A stretch of 64,000 nt of DNA. Origin: Streptomyces barringtoniae (GTDB lineage Bacteria > Actinomycetota > Actinomycetes > Streptomycetales > Streptomycetaceae). This document shows positions 54,524 to 63,225 of this stretch, one piece after another. How positions within the stretch are numbered: position 1 is the first letter of the stretch; each line of letters starts with the position of its first letter. A program made the position numbers and the translations under genes. The notes under the pieces were generated by a model. It did no database searches. It was given only the letters and a program-made list of their open reading frames with translations, and was not told the origin of the DNA. The DNA lies in assembly GCF_020819595.1 (NCBI RefSeq), contig NZ_JAJHNP010000010.1:248001-312000 (forward strand). Direction: 5' to 3'.

Positions 54524-56203
54524 TCAGTTGCCGCCGCCCGAGGAACCGCCCAGATCCTTGATCCACTTGCTCGTCTGGTGGACCCAGTGGGTGACCTCGT
54601 GCCAGTAGCTGCGGCCCTGGCCGATCCAGGTGTGCAGAGGGGTCAGCTCGTAGATCAGCCAGCTCGCCACGACCAGGATGACGATCGTGAACAGGCAGCC
54701 CTTCAGGCAGCCGAGGCCAGGGATCTTCATCGGGTTTGCGCTGCGCTGCCGGGGCGCCCGGGGCTCGCGGGCGGGCCGCTGCGGCTCCGGCGCGGGCGGC
54801 GCGTACCGCTGCGGCTGCTGCGGCGGGGCGTACTGCTGGGGCTGCTGGGCCTGCTGGGGCGCATAGCCGTACCCCTGCTGGTACCCCTGCTGCCGGCCGC
54901 GCGGCTGCGGCTGCTGCGGGCGGGACTGCGGGGCCTGCCGCTGCTGCTGCGGACGGGCCACCTGCCGCTGGGGCCGGTGGCGCAGCGGGTCGTCCTCCGG
55001 GGACAGGAACTGCTGGACCTGCGTCTGCTCGTTGCGGTCGCGGGCCGCGCGCAGCTGGGTCTGCCAGGGGTGCGGCTGCTCGGGCTGCGGGCCCTGCGGG
55101 CCGGTGTTCGGCAGCACCGCCGTCGGGTCCGCGGCGCCCGTGTTCGGCAGTACGGCGGTGGGGTCGGCGGCGCCGACGGGGCCGCCGGTGTGCGGCAGCA
55201 CGCTGGTCGCGGCGTTCGGGTCGTACGCGCCCTGGGGGCCGGTGTTCGGCAGCACCTGGGTGGGGTCGGCGGCGCCCGGGACGGCGGCCGGGGCCGGGTC
55301 GGGGGCCAGCAGCGCGCCCACGCCCTCGGCGGCGGCGATCTGCGCGGCGTTCGCGTGCACCCCGATGCCCTCGGCGACGACCCTCAGGCCGCGCGCGAGG
55401 TTCTCGGCGCTGGGCCGTTCGTCGGGGTTCTTGCGCAGGCAGCGCTCTATGACCGTCCACAGCGGGTCGGGGACGGTCGACGGGCGGCGCGGCTCGGCGC
55501 TCAGGTGCTGGTGCAGCACCTCCAGCGCGGTGCTGCCGGAGAACGGCGGGCGGCCGGTGACCAGCTCGTACAGCAGGATGCCGGCGCCGTAGATGTCCAC
55601 GGCGGAGGTCTGCGGGCGGCCCTCGGCGGACTCCGGTGCCACGTACGCGGGCGTGCCGACGAACTCGTGGGTGCGGGTCAGGCCCGGGGAGTCGGCGAGG
55701 CGGGCGATGCCGAAGTCGGTCAGCATCGGATGCAGCTGGCCGTCGTGCTGCCGGAGCAGCACGTTGGCGGGCTTCAGGTCGCGATGGACGACGCCGTCGG
55801 CGTGGCTCGCGGCGAGGGCGTCGGCGATCTGCGCGGTCATCAGCGCGGCGGCCACCGGCGTGAAGGGGCCGTTCTCGCGCAGGTGGCGGTGCAGGTCGGG
55901 GCCGTCGACGAGGTCCATGACCAGCGCCAGCAGATCGCCCTCGACGACCAGGTCGCGGACCCGGACGACGTTCGGGTGGGTCAGGCGGAGCAGCACGGAC
56001 CGCTCGCGCAGGAAGCGCATCACGATGTCCGGGTCGCTCGCCAGCTCCTCCTTGAGGACCTTGATCGCGACCGTCTCGCCGGGCTGACCGGCCACGGCCG
56101 CCTCGGCGCCCGCGGTCTCGCGCTGGCGGGCACGCCAGACGGTGCCTGTGGCGCCGCGTCCGAGCGGCTCCTCAAGCAGGTACTTGCTGCCGACTGGCCG
56201 CAC
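54524..56203 (-). CDS. pkaA: Serine/threonine protein kinase PkaA
   Basis: 559 residues. Kinase domain about 7-270: GRGATGTVW, K48, HRDLKPANV, DFG (LTDFGIARL). Residues about 312-368 hold four repeats of the form T-x-V-L-P-N/H-T-G, then a Gln/Pro-rich linker (about 395-485). A membrane helix (about 500-520, CLFTIVILVVASWLIYEL) and a short Trp-rich end follow. GTG 56203 with GGGAG. Divergent from the FHA-ATPase, which could read the repeats when phosphorylated. Confidence 0.93.
   Translation of the reverse strand: MRPVGSKYLLEEPLGRGATGTVWRARQRETAGAEAAVAGQPGETVAIKVLKEELASDPDIVMRFLRERSVLLRLTHPNVVRVRDLVVEGDLLALVMDLVDGPDLHRHLRENGPFTPVAAALMTAQIADALAASHADGVVHRDLKPANVLLRQHDGQLHPMLTDFGIARLADSPGLTRTHEFVGTPAYVAPESAEGRPQTSAVDIYGAGILLYELVTGRPPFSGSTALEVLHQHLSAEPRRPSTVPDPLWTVIERCLRKNPDERPSAENLARGLRVVAEGIGVHANAAQIAAAEGVGALLAPDPAPAAVPGAADPTQVLPNTGPQGAYDPNAATSVLPHTGGPVGAADPTAVLPNTGAADPTAVLPNTGPQGPQPEQPHPWQTQLRAARDRNEQTQVQQFLSPEDDPLRHRPQRQVARPQQQRQAPQSRPQQPQPRGRQQGYQQGYGYAPQQAQQPQQYAPPQQPQRYAPPAPEPQRPAREPRAPRQRSANPMKIPGLGCLKGCLFTIVILVVASWLIYELTPLHTWIGQGRSYWHEVTHWVHQTSKWIKDLGGSSGGGN
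55101..55270 (-). repeat. Four T-x-V-L-P-x-T-G coding repeats in pkaA
   Basis: TQVLPNTG, TSVLPHTG, TAVLPNTG and TAVLPNTG, often preceded by DP. Each gives T-x-x-L, a sequence form bound by FHA domains once the Thr is phosphorylated. Confidence 0.75.
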
Positions 56204-56243
56204 GTCACGCGCTCCCTGCTGCTTGCTGCTGCTTGCTTGCCTG

Positions 56244-56267
56244 CATTCCGGTTGTCATTCCGGTTGT
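56244..56267. repeat. Perfect tandem 12-bp repeat upstream of pkaA
   Basis: CATTCCGGTTGT occurs twice back to back, 41-64 bases before the pkaA start. It could be a regulatory site. Next to it, TGCTTGC-type triplet-like repeats fill 56213-56243. Confidence 0.5.
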
Positions 56268-56363
56268 CCGACCCACTGTAGTGCCGCCGTTGCGGGCACC
56301 ACGTGTCGACGGAAAGACGCGCGTCCCGGTCTCCTGGTTGCCGGGAGCGGACGTGACCGATCT

Positions 56364-56431
56364 CAAGTGATCGCGGGTACGGCACTGGTCAGGCACTTTT
56401 GGGGGCAGAGCCGACCAATCAAGATCACTTG
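56364..56431. promoter_or_regulatory. Spaced 9-bp inverted repeat between pkaA and FHA-ATPase
   Basis: CAAGTGATC (56364-56372) and GATCACTTG (56423-56431), perfect, 50 bases apart, in the shared divergent promoter. Together with the tandem repeat it fills a 358-base gap (56204-56561) that has no gene. Confidence 0.45.
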
Positions 56432-56561
56432 TCACCGGGTCCCGGGCGCGTTGTCGGTGGCAGGTGCGAGGATGCCTTCCAGTACTGGCCGACGTGCTCG
56501 TGTGTGGGGTGGGGGGAAGTCCGTCCCGCGCAGACCCGCGCAGAAGGGACCGCTGACGCCG

Positions 56562-59500
56562 ATGCAGATCCGGCTGACCGTCGTAGACCCGCTCGGCCCG
56601 TCCCCGCAACGGGGCCGCGCCGCGAGCCGCGACGTGCTGGTCACGGCGCCCACGGGCACGGACCTGGCCGCGGTCGCGTCGGCGCTGGCCGGGGCGGTCA
56701 CCGGGGAGGGCCGCGACACCGCCAACTCCTCCGTCGTGCTCTATGCCGGCACCGAGCGGCTGGATCCGCGCCGCTGCACCCTCGGCGAGCCTCCGCTGGT
56801 CGACGGCGCCGTGCTGTCCCTGGGCGCCCCGGCGGCCGCCGAGCCGCATCCCGAGCTCGACGACGCGCCGACCCAGCTGCATGTCGTCGCGGGCCCGGAC
56901 GCGGGCGGGGTCCACCTGCTGCACGGCGGCCGGATCACCGTGGGCCGCTCGGCCGACGCGGACGTGCCGCTGGACGACCCGGACGTGTCCCGGCTGCACT
57001 GCGCGGTCACCGTCGGGGCGGACGGGCGCGTGTCCGTCGCCGACCTCGGTTCCACGAACGGTACGGCGCTGGACGGGGTGCGGGTGGGCGAGCGTCCCGT
57101 GCAGGTCCCTGCCGGGGGCTTGCTGCGGATCGGGGAGTCGGCGCTGCGGGTTGCTCCGTCCGGGGGGCTCGCCGCGCGGGCGCGGACCGTCTCCGACGGC
57201 GAGGGCTGCCTTCGGGTCGCCCGGGACGCGGTGACGGGTGCGGGGGCGTCGTCTTCGGATGCGGGTGGACCTGGTGCGGGCGCCGGGGAACCCGTGCGAC
57301 CGGTTCAGCACGGCTATGGCTCTGCCGGCTGGGGGACCTCCGGCAGTGGGGGGCAGGAGCACCGGCGGGGGAACCCGGCCGTGGTGCCGGAACAGGCCGG
57401 GGCACCGTGGGTGGAACAGCGGGGCGGTGACGCCGCGGCGTCCGGTGCCGCCGCCGGCGGGGACACCCACGCGGGGCGCCTCGGGGTCGGCGGCGCGGGC
57501 GAGGAGCCGCCGGGCGATGGCCGCAAGGGCGCGCCGGTCCGGGGCATCGAAGCCCCGCAGGGTGCCCGGCGGCGCGGCCTCGGCGCCTGGGCGCGCCGGC
57601 TGGCCGGTGGGCGTGGCGAACAGTCCACCGGCCCCGAGGCGTACGACGGCCCCGACACCCAGGTGGGCGCCGTTCCGGCGGTCACCGCGCCGCAGCAGTC
57701 CGAGACCTGGCCGGATCCCGCCGCTCTGCTGCTGACGGCACTCGGTCCGGGGCCCCGGCTGTGGGAGCGCGGGCCCGGTCATCCGGAGTACCTGACCGTG
57801 CGGCTCGGCACGGCGGACCGGAGCGCGCCGGACGGCTCCGGCGTGGTGCCCGCGGTGCCCGTGACGGCGGCACTGCGCGAGGCGGGCGCCCTGGGCCTGG
57901 CCGGTCCGCGCCCCCGGCTGTCCGGGCTGACGCGCGCGGTGCTGGCCCAGCTGGCCGCGCTGCACTCCCCCGACCTGCTGGAGATCGTGCTGATCAGCGC
58001 CGACCGCTCCCGCCCCGTGGAGGAGCGCACGGCCGAGTGGTCCTGGCTGGGCTGGCTGCCGCATGTCCGGCCGGGCCACGGCCAGGACTGCCGGCTGCTG
58101 CTGGCCTACGACCGCGAGCAGGCGGCGGCCCGCACGGAGGAACTCCTGCGCCGGGTCGACGACCACGCGACGACCGGCAAAGCCGCGGCCCACCCCACCC
58201 GCGTCCCGGCACCGGGCATCACGCCGGGCGCCCCGGCGCACAGCGAGCCGACGGCCACACCCACGCCGGACTCCCGCACGGGCATGCCCGCCGAGACGTC
58301 GGGGACCCATGCCCCGGCCACCGGCGAGTGGGACACCCCGGCCCAGGGGGGCCTTTCCGGCCACCCCGGCGCCCCCGCACCCGGCTCCGGCGCCCCCGCG
58401 CACGGCCGGGCCACCGGCGACTGGGACAACCCCCTCGCCCCGGGCACCCCCGCCGCGCCGGGCGCGCCGGTCGAGGGCCTCGCTCCCGGCCGGCACGGCG
58501 CCACCGTTCCCGGCGGATCCACCCGGGGACCGGCCTTCGGCGCCGGCGACATCCCGCACGCCGCCGGCGCCTCTGGCCCTGCGGGCGCCCCGTCCCACAA
58601 CCTCGCCCCCGGCCGAACCGGCACCCCCGCGCCCGGGCACACCCCCACCACCGCTGCCGCCCCGAGCGGCACCCACCCGTCGGCCGCCCTCTCGACCCCC
58701 GTTCGCCGCCCGTCCTGGGCCAGGGAAGACGCCGAGGTCGGCGGGGTCGGTGGTTTCGCCGGGCCCTGCACCGTCGTCGTCGTGGACGGGGACCCCGGTG
58801 GCGGCGCCCTGCGGGATGCCGTGGCGCGGCTGGCCGTGGCCGGGCCGCGGGCCGGGATTCATGTGATCTGTCTCGCCGAGACCGAGCCCTCCTCGCCCGC
58901 CTCCCCCGTGGCGCTGACGTACGAGGCCGCGTGCGCGGTGGCGCCGACGTTCCGGCACTGCGGTGCCGTGGCGCTGCTCGGCGGGGATGTCGCGACCGCG
59001 CTGCGGCTGCTGCGGGTGGCGCCGGGCGGACCCGTGGGCACGGGGACGCTCGCCGCCGTGGACGCCGTGTCCCTCGCCTGGGCGGAGCGGTTCGCCCGGG
59101 CGCTGGCGCCGCTGCGGCCGGACGGCCCGGCCGGCGAGGGGGACACGCGCGTGGCGGTGCCGTTGCCGCAGTCGGCGCGGCTGCTCGACGAACTGGGGCT
59201 GGCCCGGGCAACCCCGGCGTCGCTGATGGCGCGCTGGGCCGACGCGGCCGACGACGCCCAGGCGCTGGGCGGCCGGGCGCGGGCGGTGCTCGGTGCCGGT
59301 CCGCGCGGGCCGCTCACCGCCGACCTGGTGGCCGACGGACCGCATCTGCTGATCGAGGGGCCGTCCGGCAGCGGTCGTACGGAGTTGCTGCGGGCCGTGG
59401 TGGCCTCGCTGGCCGCCGCCGAGCGGCCGGACCGGCTGGGCGTGGTGCTGATAGACGGCCGGGACGGCGTCGGGACCGGCCCGGCGCACGGCGAGGGCCT

Positions 59501-60296
59501 GCGGGTGTGCACCGACATACCGCATGTCACCACGCATCTGATCGCCAACGACCCGGTGCGCATGCGGGAGTTCGCCCAGTCGCTGGCCGCCGAGCTGAAG
59601 CGGCGGGCGGAGTTGCTGGGCCGGACGGACTTCGCGCGGTGGCACACGGGGCGTGAGGTGTCCGGCCGGATCGTCGCCCAGCGCACGCCGGCCCCCGCCA
59701 CCGGTGACATAGACGCGCCGCCCAGCTCCACCCTGCGGCTGCGGCCGGGGTCGGCCGCGCGGCAACGGGCCGAGGCCGCGCCGCCGCTGCCACGGCTCGT
59801 GGTCGTCGTGGACGACCTGGACGCACTGGTCGCGCCCCCGCTCGGCTCGCCGGGCCGGCCCGCCGCCGGTTCGGTGATGCGCGCGCTGGAGGCGGTGGCC
59901 CGGGAGGGCGAGCGGCTCGGGGTGCATCTGGTGGCGGCGGCCGGGACCGGCGGGCGTACGGCGGAGACCGAACCCGCGCGGCGGGCGTCCCTGCGGGTCG
60001 TGCTGGACGCTCCCCAGCAGGGGCCGGACGAACCGGCGCCGGGGCGCGGCCGGCTGGCCTGCGCGGACGGGCGGGTCGTCGGTTTCCAGGGCGGCCGGGT
60101 GACGGGCCGTATCCCGCGTACCGCGACCCAGCGGCCCACGGTGGTCCCGCTGGACTGGCAGCGCATGGGCGACCCCCCGGCCCGCCGGCCGGTGCGGGAG
60201 CTGGGCAACGGCCCCACCGACCTGGCCCTGCTGGCGAGCGCGGTGGAGCGGGCGGCCCGGGAGGTCTCGGCGGCCGAGGTGCCGTCCCTGCTGTAG
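56562..60296 (+). CDS. FHA-domain EccC/FtsK-like ATPase with disordered inserts
   Basis: 1244 residues. An N-terminal ubiquitin-like stretch is followed by an FHA domain (about 105-190; TVGRSADADV, SRLHC, DLGSTNGT). A first FtsK/EccC-like part (about 380-535; WPDPAALLLTALG) is split by a Pro/Thr-rich insert (about 535-720). A second part (about 900-1244) has P-loop GPSGSGRT (933-940) and Walker B VVVDDLDAL (D1084). The P-loop has Arg in place of the invariant Lys (R939). No membrane helix is visible, unlike EssC/EccC. ATG 56562 is chosen; earlier starts are possible. Divergent from pkaA. Confidence 0.85.
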   Translation: MQIRLTVVDPLGPSPQRGRAASRDVLVTAPTGTDLAAVASALAGAVTGEGRDTANSSVVLYAGTERLDPRRCTLGEPPLVDGAVLSLGAPAAAEPHPELDDAPTQLHVVAGPDAGGVHLLHGGRITVGRSADADVPLDDPDVSRLHCAVTVGADGRVSVADLGSTNGTALDGVRVGERPVQVPAGGLLRIGESALRVAPSGGLAARARTVSDGEGCLRVARDAVTGAGASSSDAGGPGAGAGEPVRPVQHGYGSAGWGTSGSGGQEHRRGNPAVVPEQAGAPWVEQRGGDAAASGAAAGGDTHAGRLGVGGAGEEPPGDGRKGAPVRGIEAPQGARRRGLGAWARRLAGGRGEQSTGPEAYDGPDTQVGAVPAVTAPQQSETWPDPAALLLTALGPGPRLWERGPGHPEYLTVRLGTADRSAPDGSGVVPAVPVTAALREAGALGLAGPRPRLSGLTRAVLAQLAALHSPDLLEIVLISADRSRPVEERTAEWSWLGWLPHVRPGHGQDCRLLLAYDREQAAARTEELLRRVDDHATTGKAAAHPTRVPAPGITPGAPAHSEPTATPTPDSRTGMPAETSGTHAPATGEWDTPAQGGLSGHPGAPAPGSGAPAHGRATGDWDNPLAPGTPAAPGAPVEGLAPGRHGATVPGGSTRGPAFGAGDIPHAAGASGPAGAPSHNLAPGRTGTPAPGHTPTTAAAPSGTHPSAALSTPVRRPSWAREDAEVGGVGGFAGPCTVVVVDGDPGGGALRDAVARLAVAGPRAGIHVICLAETEPSSPASPVALTYEAACAVAPTFRHCGAVALLGGDVATALRLLRVAPGGPVGTGTLAAVDAVSLAWAERFARALAPLRPDGPAGEGDTRVAVPLPQSARLLDELGLARATPASLMARWADAADDAQALGGRARAVLGAGPRGPLTADLVADGPHLLIEGPSGSGRTELLRAVVASLAAAERPDRLGVVLIDGRDGVGTGPAHGEGLRVCTDIPHVTTHLIANDPVRMREFAQSLAAELKRRAELLGRTDFARWHTGREVSGRIVAQRTPAPATGDIDAPPSSTLRLRPGSAARQRAEAAPPLPRLVVVVDDLDALVAPPLGSPGRPAAGSVMRALEAVAREGERLGVHLVAAAGTGGRTAETEPARRASLRVVLDAPQQGPDEPAPGRGRLACADGRVVGFQGGRVTGRIPRTATQRPTVVPLDWQRMGDPPARRPVRELGNGPTDLALLASAVERAAREVSAAEVPSLL

Positions 60297-60440
60297 CCGA
60301 AGAAACTGTTGTGACGAAGAAGGACGCATACACCCCCGGTCACGAGCCGGTCACGATGCGCGGCTCGACACCGCAGGCGCTCTTGCCGCCCTCGAGCGGC
60401 CCGGCGTAGACCGGACCGCACGGGACAGTCTTCCTGACGC

Positions 60441-60460
60441 TTGACGTTCATTGACGTTCA
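60441..60460. promoter_or_regulatory. Tandem 10-bp repeat upstream of sugar ABC operon
   Basis: TTGACGTTCA occurs twice in a row, one helical turn each, 26-45 bases before the binding-protein start. It may be a repressor operator or overlap the transcript start. Confidence 0.5.
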
Positions 60461-60485
60461 ACGGAGAACGACGAACGGGGAAGTG

Positions 60486-61871
60486 ATGCGCAGCAAGAGC
60501 AGCACCATCCGGACACGCAGGACCGTCACGACACTCGCCGCACTGCTCGCGGGAGCCCTCGCCCTGAGCGCCTGCTCCAGCAGCGACAACGACAAGAAGG
60601 GCGACGGGGGCGACAGCGGCAGCGCCGCCCCGGGCGGCTCCACCGTCAGCCTGCCGAAGCTGAACGGCGCGAACGTGGAGATCGCCGCCGTCTGGACCGG
60701 CCAGGAGCAGAAGAACTTCAAGCAGGTCCTCGCCGAGTTCGAGAAGCGCACCGGCGCGAAGGTCACGTTCGTGCCCGCCCAGGACCCGATCATCAACTTC
60801 GTCGGTTCGAAGATCGCGGGTGGCCAGCCGCCGGACGTGGCGATGCTGCCACAGCCCGGCGCCATCAAGCAGGCCGTGCAGCGGGGCTGGGCCAAGCCGC
60901 TCGGGCCGGAGGCCCTGAAGGAGCTGCAGAAGAACTACTCGCAGGGCTGGCAGGACATCGGCAAGGTGGGCGGCAAGCAGTACGGCGTCTACTACAAGGC
61001 CGCCAACAAGTCGCTGATCTGGTACAACGCCAAGGTCTTCGCGAACGCGGGCGCGAAGGAACCGAAGACCTGGCAGGACCTGCTGACCACCACGCGAGCG
61101 GTGTACGACTCCGGTGTCACGCCGTTCTCGGTGGCCGGCGCGGACGGCTGGACGCTGACGGACTGGTTCGAGAACGTCTATCTGTCCCAGGCGGGCCCGC
61201 AGAAGTACGACGAGCTCGCCCAGCACAAGATCAAGTGGACGGATCCCTCGGTCAAGCAGGCGCTGACGACGCTCGCGCAGATCTGGGGCAAGAAGGACTA
61301 TCTCGCGGGCGGCCAGGACGGCGCGCTGCAGACGGAGTTCCCGGCCTCGGTCACCCAGACCTTCACCGGCGGCGACCAGCCGAAGTCCGCGATGGTCTAC
61401 GAGGCCGACTTCGTGCAGGTCAACATCGGTGAGACCAAGGCGAAGGTGGGCACGGACGCCAAGGTGTTCCCGTTCCCGGCGGCCGGCTCCACCGCGCCGG
61501 TGGTCTCCGGCGGTGACGCGGCGGTGATCCTGAAGGACTCCAAGGCGGCCCAGGCCCTGGTCACCTTCCTCGCCTCCCCGGACGCGGCGACGATCCAGGC
61601 GAAGCTCGGCGGATATCTCTCGCCGAACAAGAACGTGCCGATCCCGGCGTACCCGAACGCGGTGCAGCAGAAGATCGCCAAGGCGCTGATCACGTCCGGC
61701 GACGACTTCCGCTTCGACATGTCCGACCAGGCCCCGCAGGCCTTCGGCGGCACCCCCGGCAAGGGTGAGTGGAAGGACCTGCAGGACTTCCTGAAGAACC
61801 CGAAGGACGTGGCGGGCACCCAGGCGAAGCTGGAGAAGGACGCGGCGGCCGCGTACGGAAGCGGGAGCTGA
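60486..61871 (+). CDS. Sugar ABC transporter substrate-binding lipoprotein
   Basis: 461 residues. Lipoprotein signal: basic start, hydrophobic run and lipobox LSAC (Cys about residue 30), followed by a Gly/Ser/Asp linker. The family 1 (maltose/alpha-glucoside-type) extracellular sugar-binding fold follows. ATG 60486 with GGGGAAG. First gene of an importer operon; sugar unknown. Confidence 0.93.
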   Translation: MRSKSSTIRTRRTVTTLAALLAGALALSACSSSDNDKKGDGGDSGSAAPGGSTVSLPKLNGANVEIAAVWTGQEQKNFKQVLAEFEKRTGAKVTFVPAQDPIINFVGSKIAGGQPPDVAMLPQPGAIKQAVQRGWAKPLGPEALKELQKNYSQGWQDIGKVGGKQYGVYYKAANKSLIWYNAKVFANAGAKEPKTWQDLLTTTRAVYDSGVTPFSVAGADGWTLTDWFENVYLSQAGPQKYDELAQHKIKWTDPSVKQALTTLAQIWGKKDYLAGGQDGALQTEFPASVTQTFTGGDQPKSAMVYEADFVQVNIGETKAKVGTDAKVFPFPAAGSTAPVVSGGDAAVILKDSKAAQALVTFLASPDAATIQAKLGGYLSPNKNVPIPAYPNAVQQKIAKALITSGDDFRFDMSDQAPQAFGGTPGKGEWKDLQDFLKNPKDVAGTQAKLEKDAAAAYGSGS

Positions 61872-61878
61872 GCCGGCG

Positions 61879-63225
61879 ATGGCGTCGGCGGCAACGGCGG
61901 CCGGGGCCCCACCGGGCCCCGCCGCGCCCCGCGGTCGCAGGAGCGTGACCGGCACCCGGAAGACGGTGGCAGTGCTGTTCCTGCTGCCCGCCCTGGTGCT
62001 GCTCGGCGCGCTCGTGGTCTACCCGATCGGGTACTCGGTCATCCGCAGCTTCTACAACGCCTCCGGCGACGGTTTCTCCGGCGCCGACAACTACAGGACG
62101 CTCTTCACCGACGACGGCATCCGCACCGCCCTGAAGAACAACGTCATCTGGGTGGTGTTCGCTCCCACGGTCTCCACGGCGCTCGGTCTGGTCTTCGCGG
62201 TGCTGACCGAACGGGTGCGCTGGGGAACGGCGTTCAAGCTGGTCGTCTTCATGCCGATGGCGATCTCGATGCTGGCGGCCGGGATCATCTTCCGGCTGGT
62301 GTACGACCAGGATCCGCACAAGGGGGTCGCGAACGCGGTGTGGGTGGGTGTCCACGACACCTTCGCGCAGGCGTCGGCGTTCCCGAAGGCCCACCCGGGG
62401 CGCGAGTCGCCGCTCGTGGCCCAGGGGGGCGGGTTCATCACCAAGGCCCCGGTCCGTGCCGGGCAGCCGGTCACCCTGCCCCTCGTCGGCGTCGCCCCGG
62501 ACCAGATGCCGGACAGCGCGAGGAAGGCCGTGGCCGCCAGGCCGGAGCCGGGGAGGATCACCGGCACGACCTGGCAGGACTTCACGCGCGGCAAGGGTGT
62601 GGGACGGCTGGGCGCGCCCGACCCGTCCGAGCTCGGCTACGCCGGGATGCGGATCGAGGCGGTCAAGGACGGCAAGGTGGTCGCCGCCGCCAAGGCCGCC
62701 GGTGACGGCACCTTCACGCTGCCCGCCTCCGCCGACGGGGCCCGGCTGCGGCTGCCGGCGAGCAACTTCAAGGAGCCGTACAACGGCGTCGAGTGGCTCG
62801 GCCCCGCGCTGGTCACCCCGGCGATCGTCGGGGCGTACGTGTGGATGTGGGCGGGTTTCGCGATGGTGCTGATCGCCGCCGGGCTCGCGGGCGTGCCCCG
62901 GGAGCTGCTGGAGGCCGCGCGGGTGGACGGAGCCAACGAGTGGCAGGTCTTCCGCAAGGTCACCGTGCCGCTGCTCGCGCCGGTCCTCGCGGTCGTGACC
63001 GTCACGCTGATGATCAACGTGCTGAAGGTGTTCGACCTCGTCTACATCATCGCGCCGGGCTCCTCCCAGGACGACGCCAACGTGCTCGCCCTGGAGCTGT
63101 ACCGCAAGGGCTTCGCGGAGAACCAGCCGGGCGTCGCGAGCGCGATCGCGGTGCTGCTGCTGGTGCTGGTGATCCCGGTGATGGCGTTCAACATCCGTCG
63201 GCTCAGGCGGGAGGTGCGGCGATGA
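61879..63225 (+). CDS. Sugar ABC permease with large extracellular insertion
   Basis: 448 residues, whereas 290-330 is usual. Six helices and the EAA loop (VPRELLEAARVDGANEWQVFRKV, about 335-357). Residues about 142-302 are inserted between membrane helices and face outward. The latter part (GMRIEAVKDGKVVAAA, GDGTFTLPASADG) looks like a small beta-sandwich. ATG 61879, 8 bases after the binding-protein stop. Similar inserts occur in AglF-like actinobacterial permeases as I recall. Confidence 0.92.
   Translation: MASAATAAGAPPGPAAPRGRRSVTGTRKTVAVLFLLPALVLLGALVVYPIGYSVIRSFYNASGDGFSGADNYRTLFTDDGIRTALKNNVIWVVFAPTVSTALGLVFAVLTERVRWGTAFKLVVFMPMAISMLAAGIIFRLVYDQDPHKGVANAVWVGVHDTFAQASAFPKAHPGRESPLVAQGGGFITKAPVRAGQPVTLPLVGVAPDQMPDSARKAVAARPEPGRITGTTWQDFTRGKGVGRLGAPDPSELGYAGMRIEAVKDGKVVAAAKAAGDGTFTLPASADGARLRLPASNFKEPYNGVEWLGPALVTPAIVGAYVWMWAGFAMVLIAAGLAGVPRELLEAARVDGANEWQVFRKVTVPLLAPVLAVVTVTLMINVLKVFDLVYIIAPGSSQDDANVLALELYRKGFAENQPGVASAIAVLLLVLVIPVMAFNIRRLRREVRR

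Noticed and set aside
56205-60329. 1374-residue open frame opposite the FHA-ATPase
   Set aside because: Arg/Gly/Pro-rich antisense shadow; the plus strand carries clear FHA and P-loop motifs.
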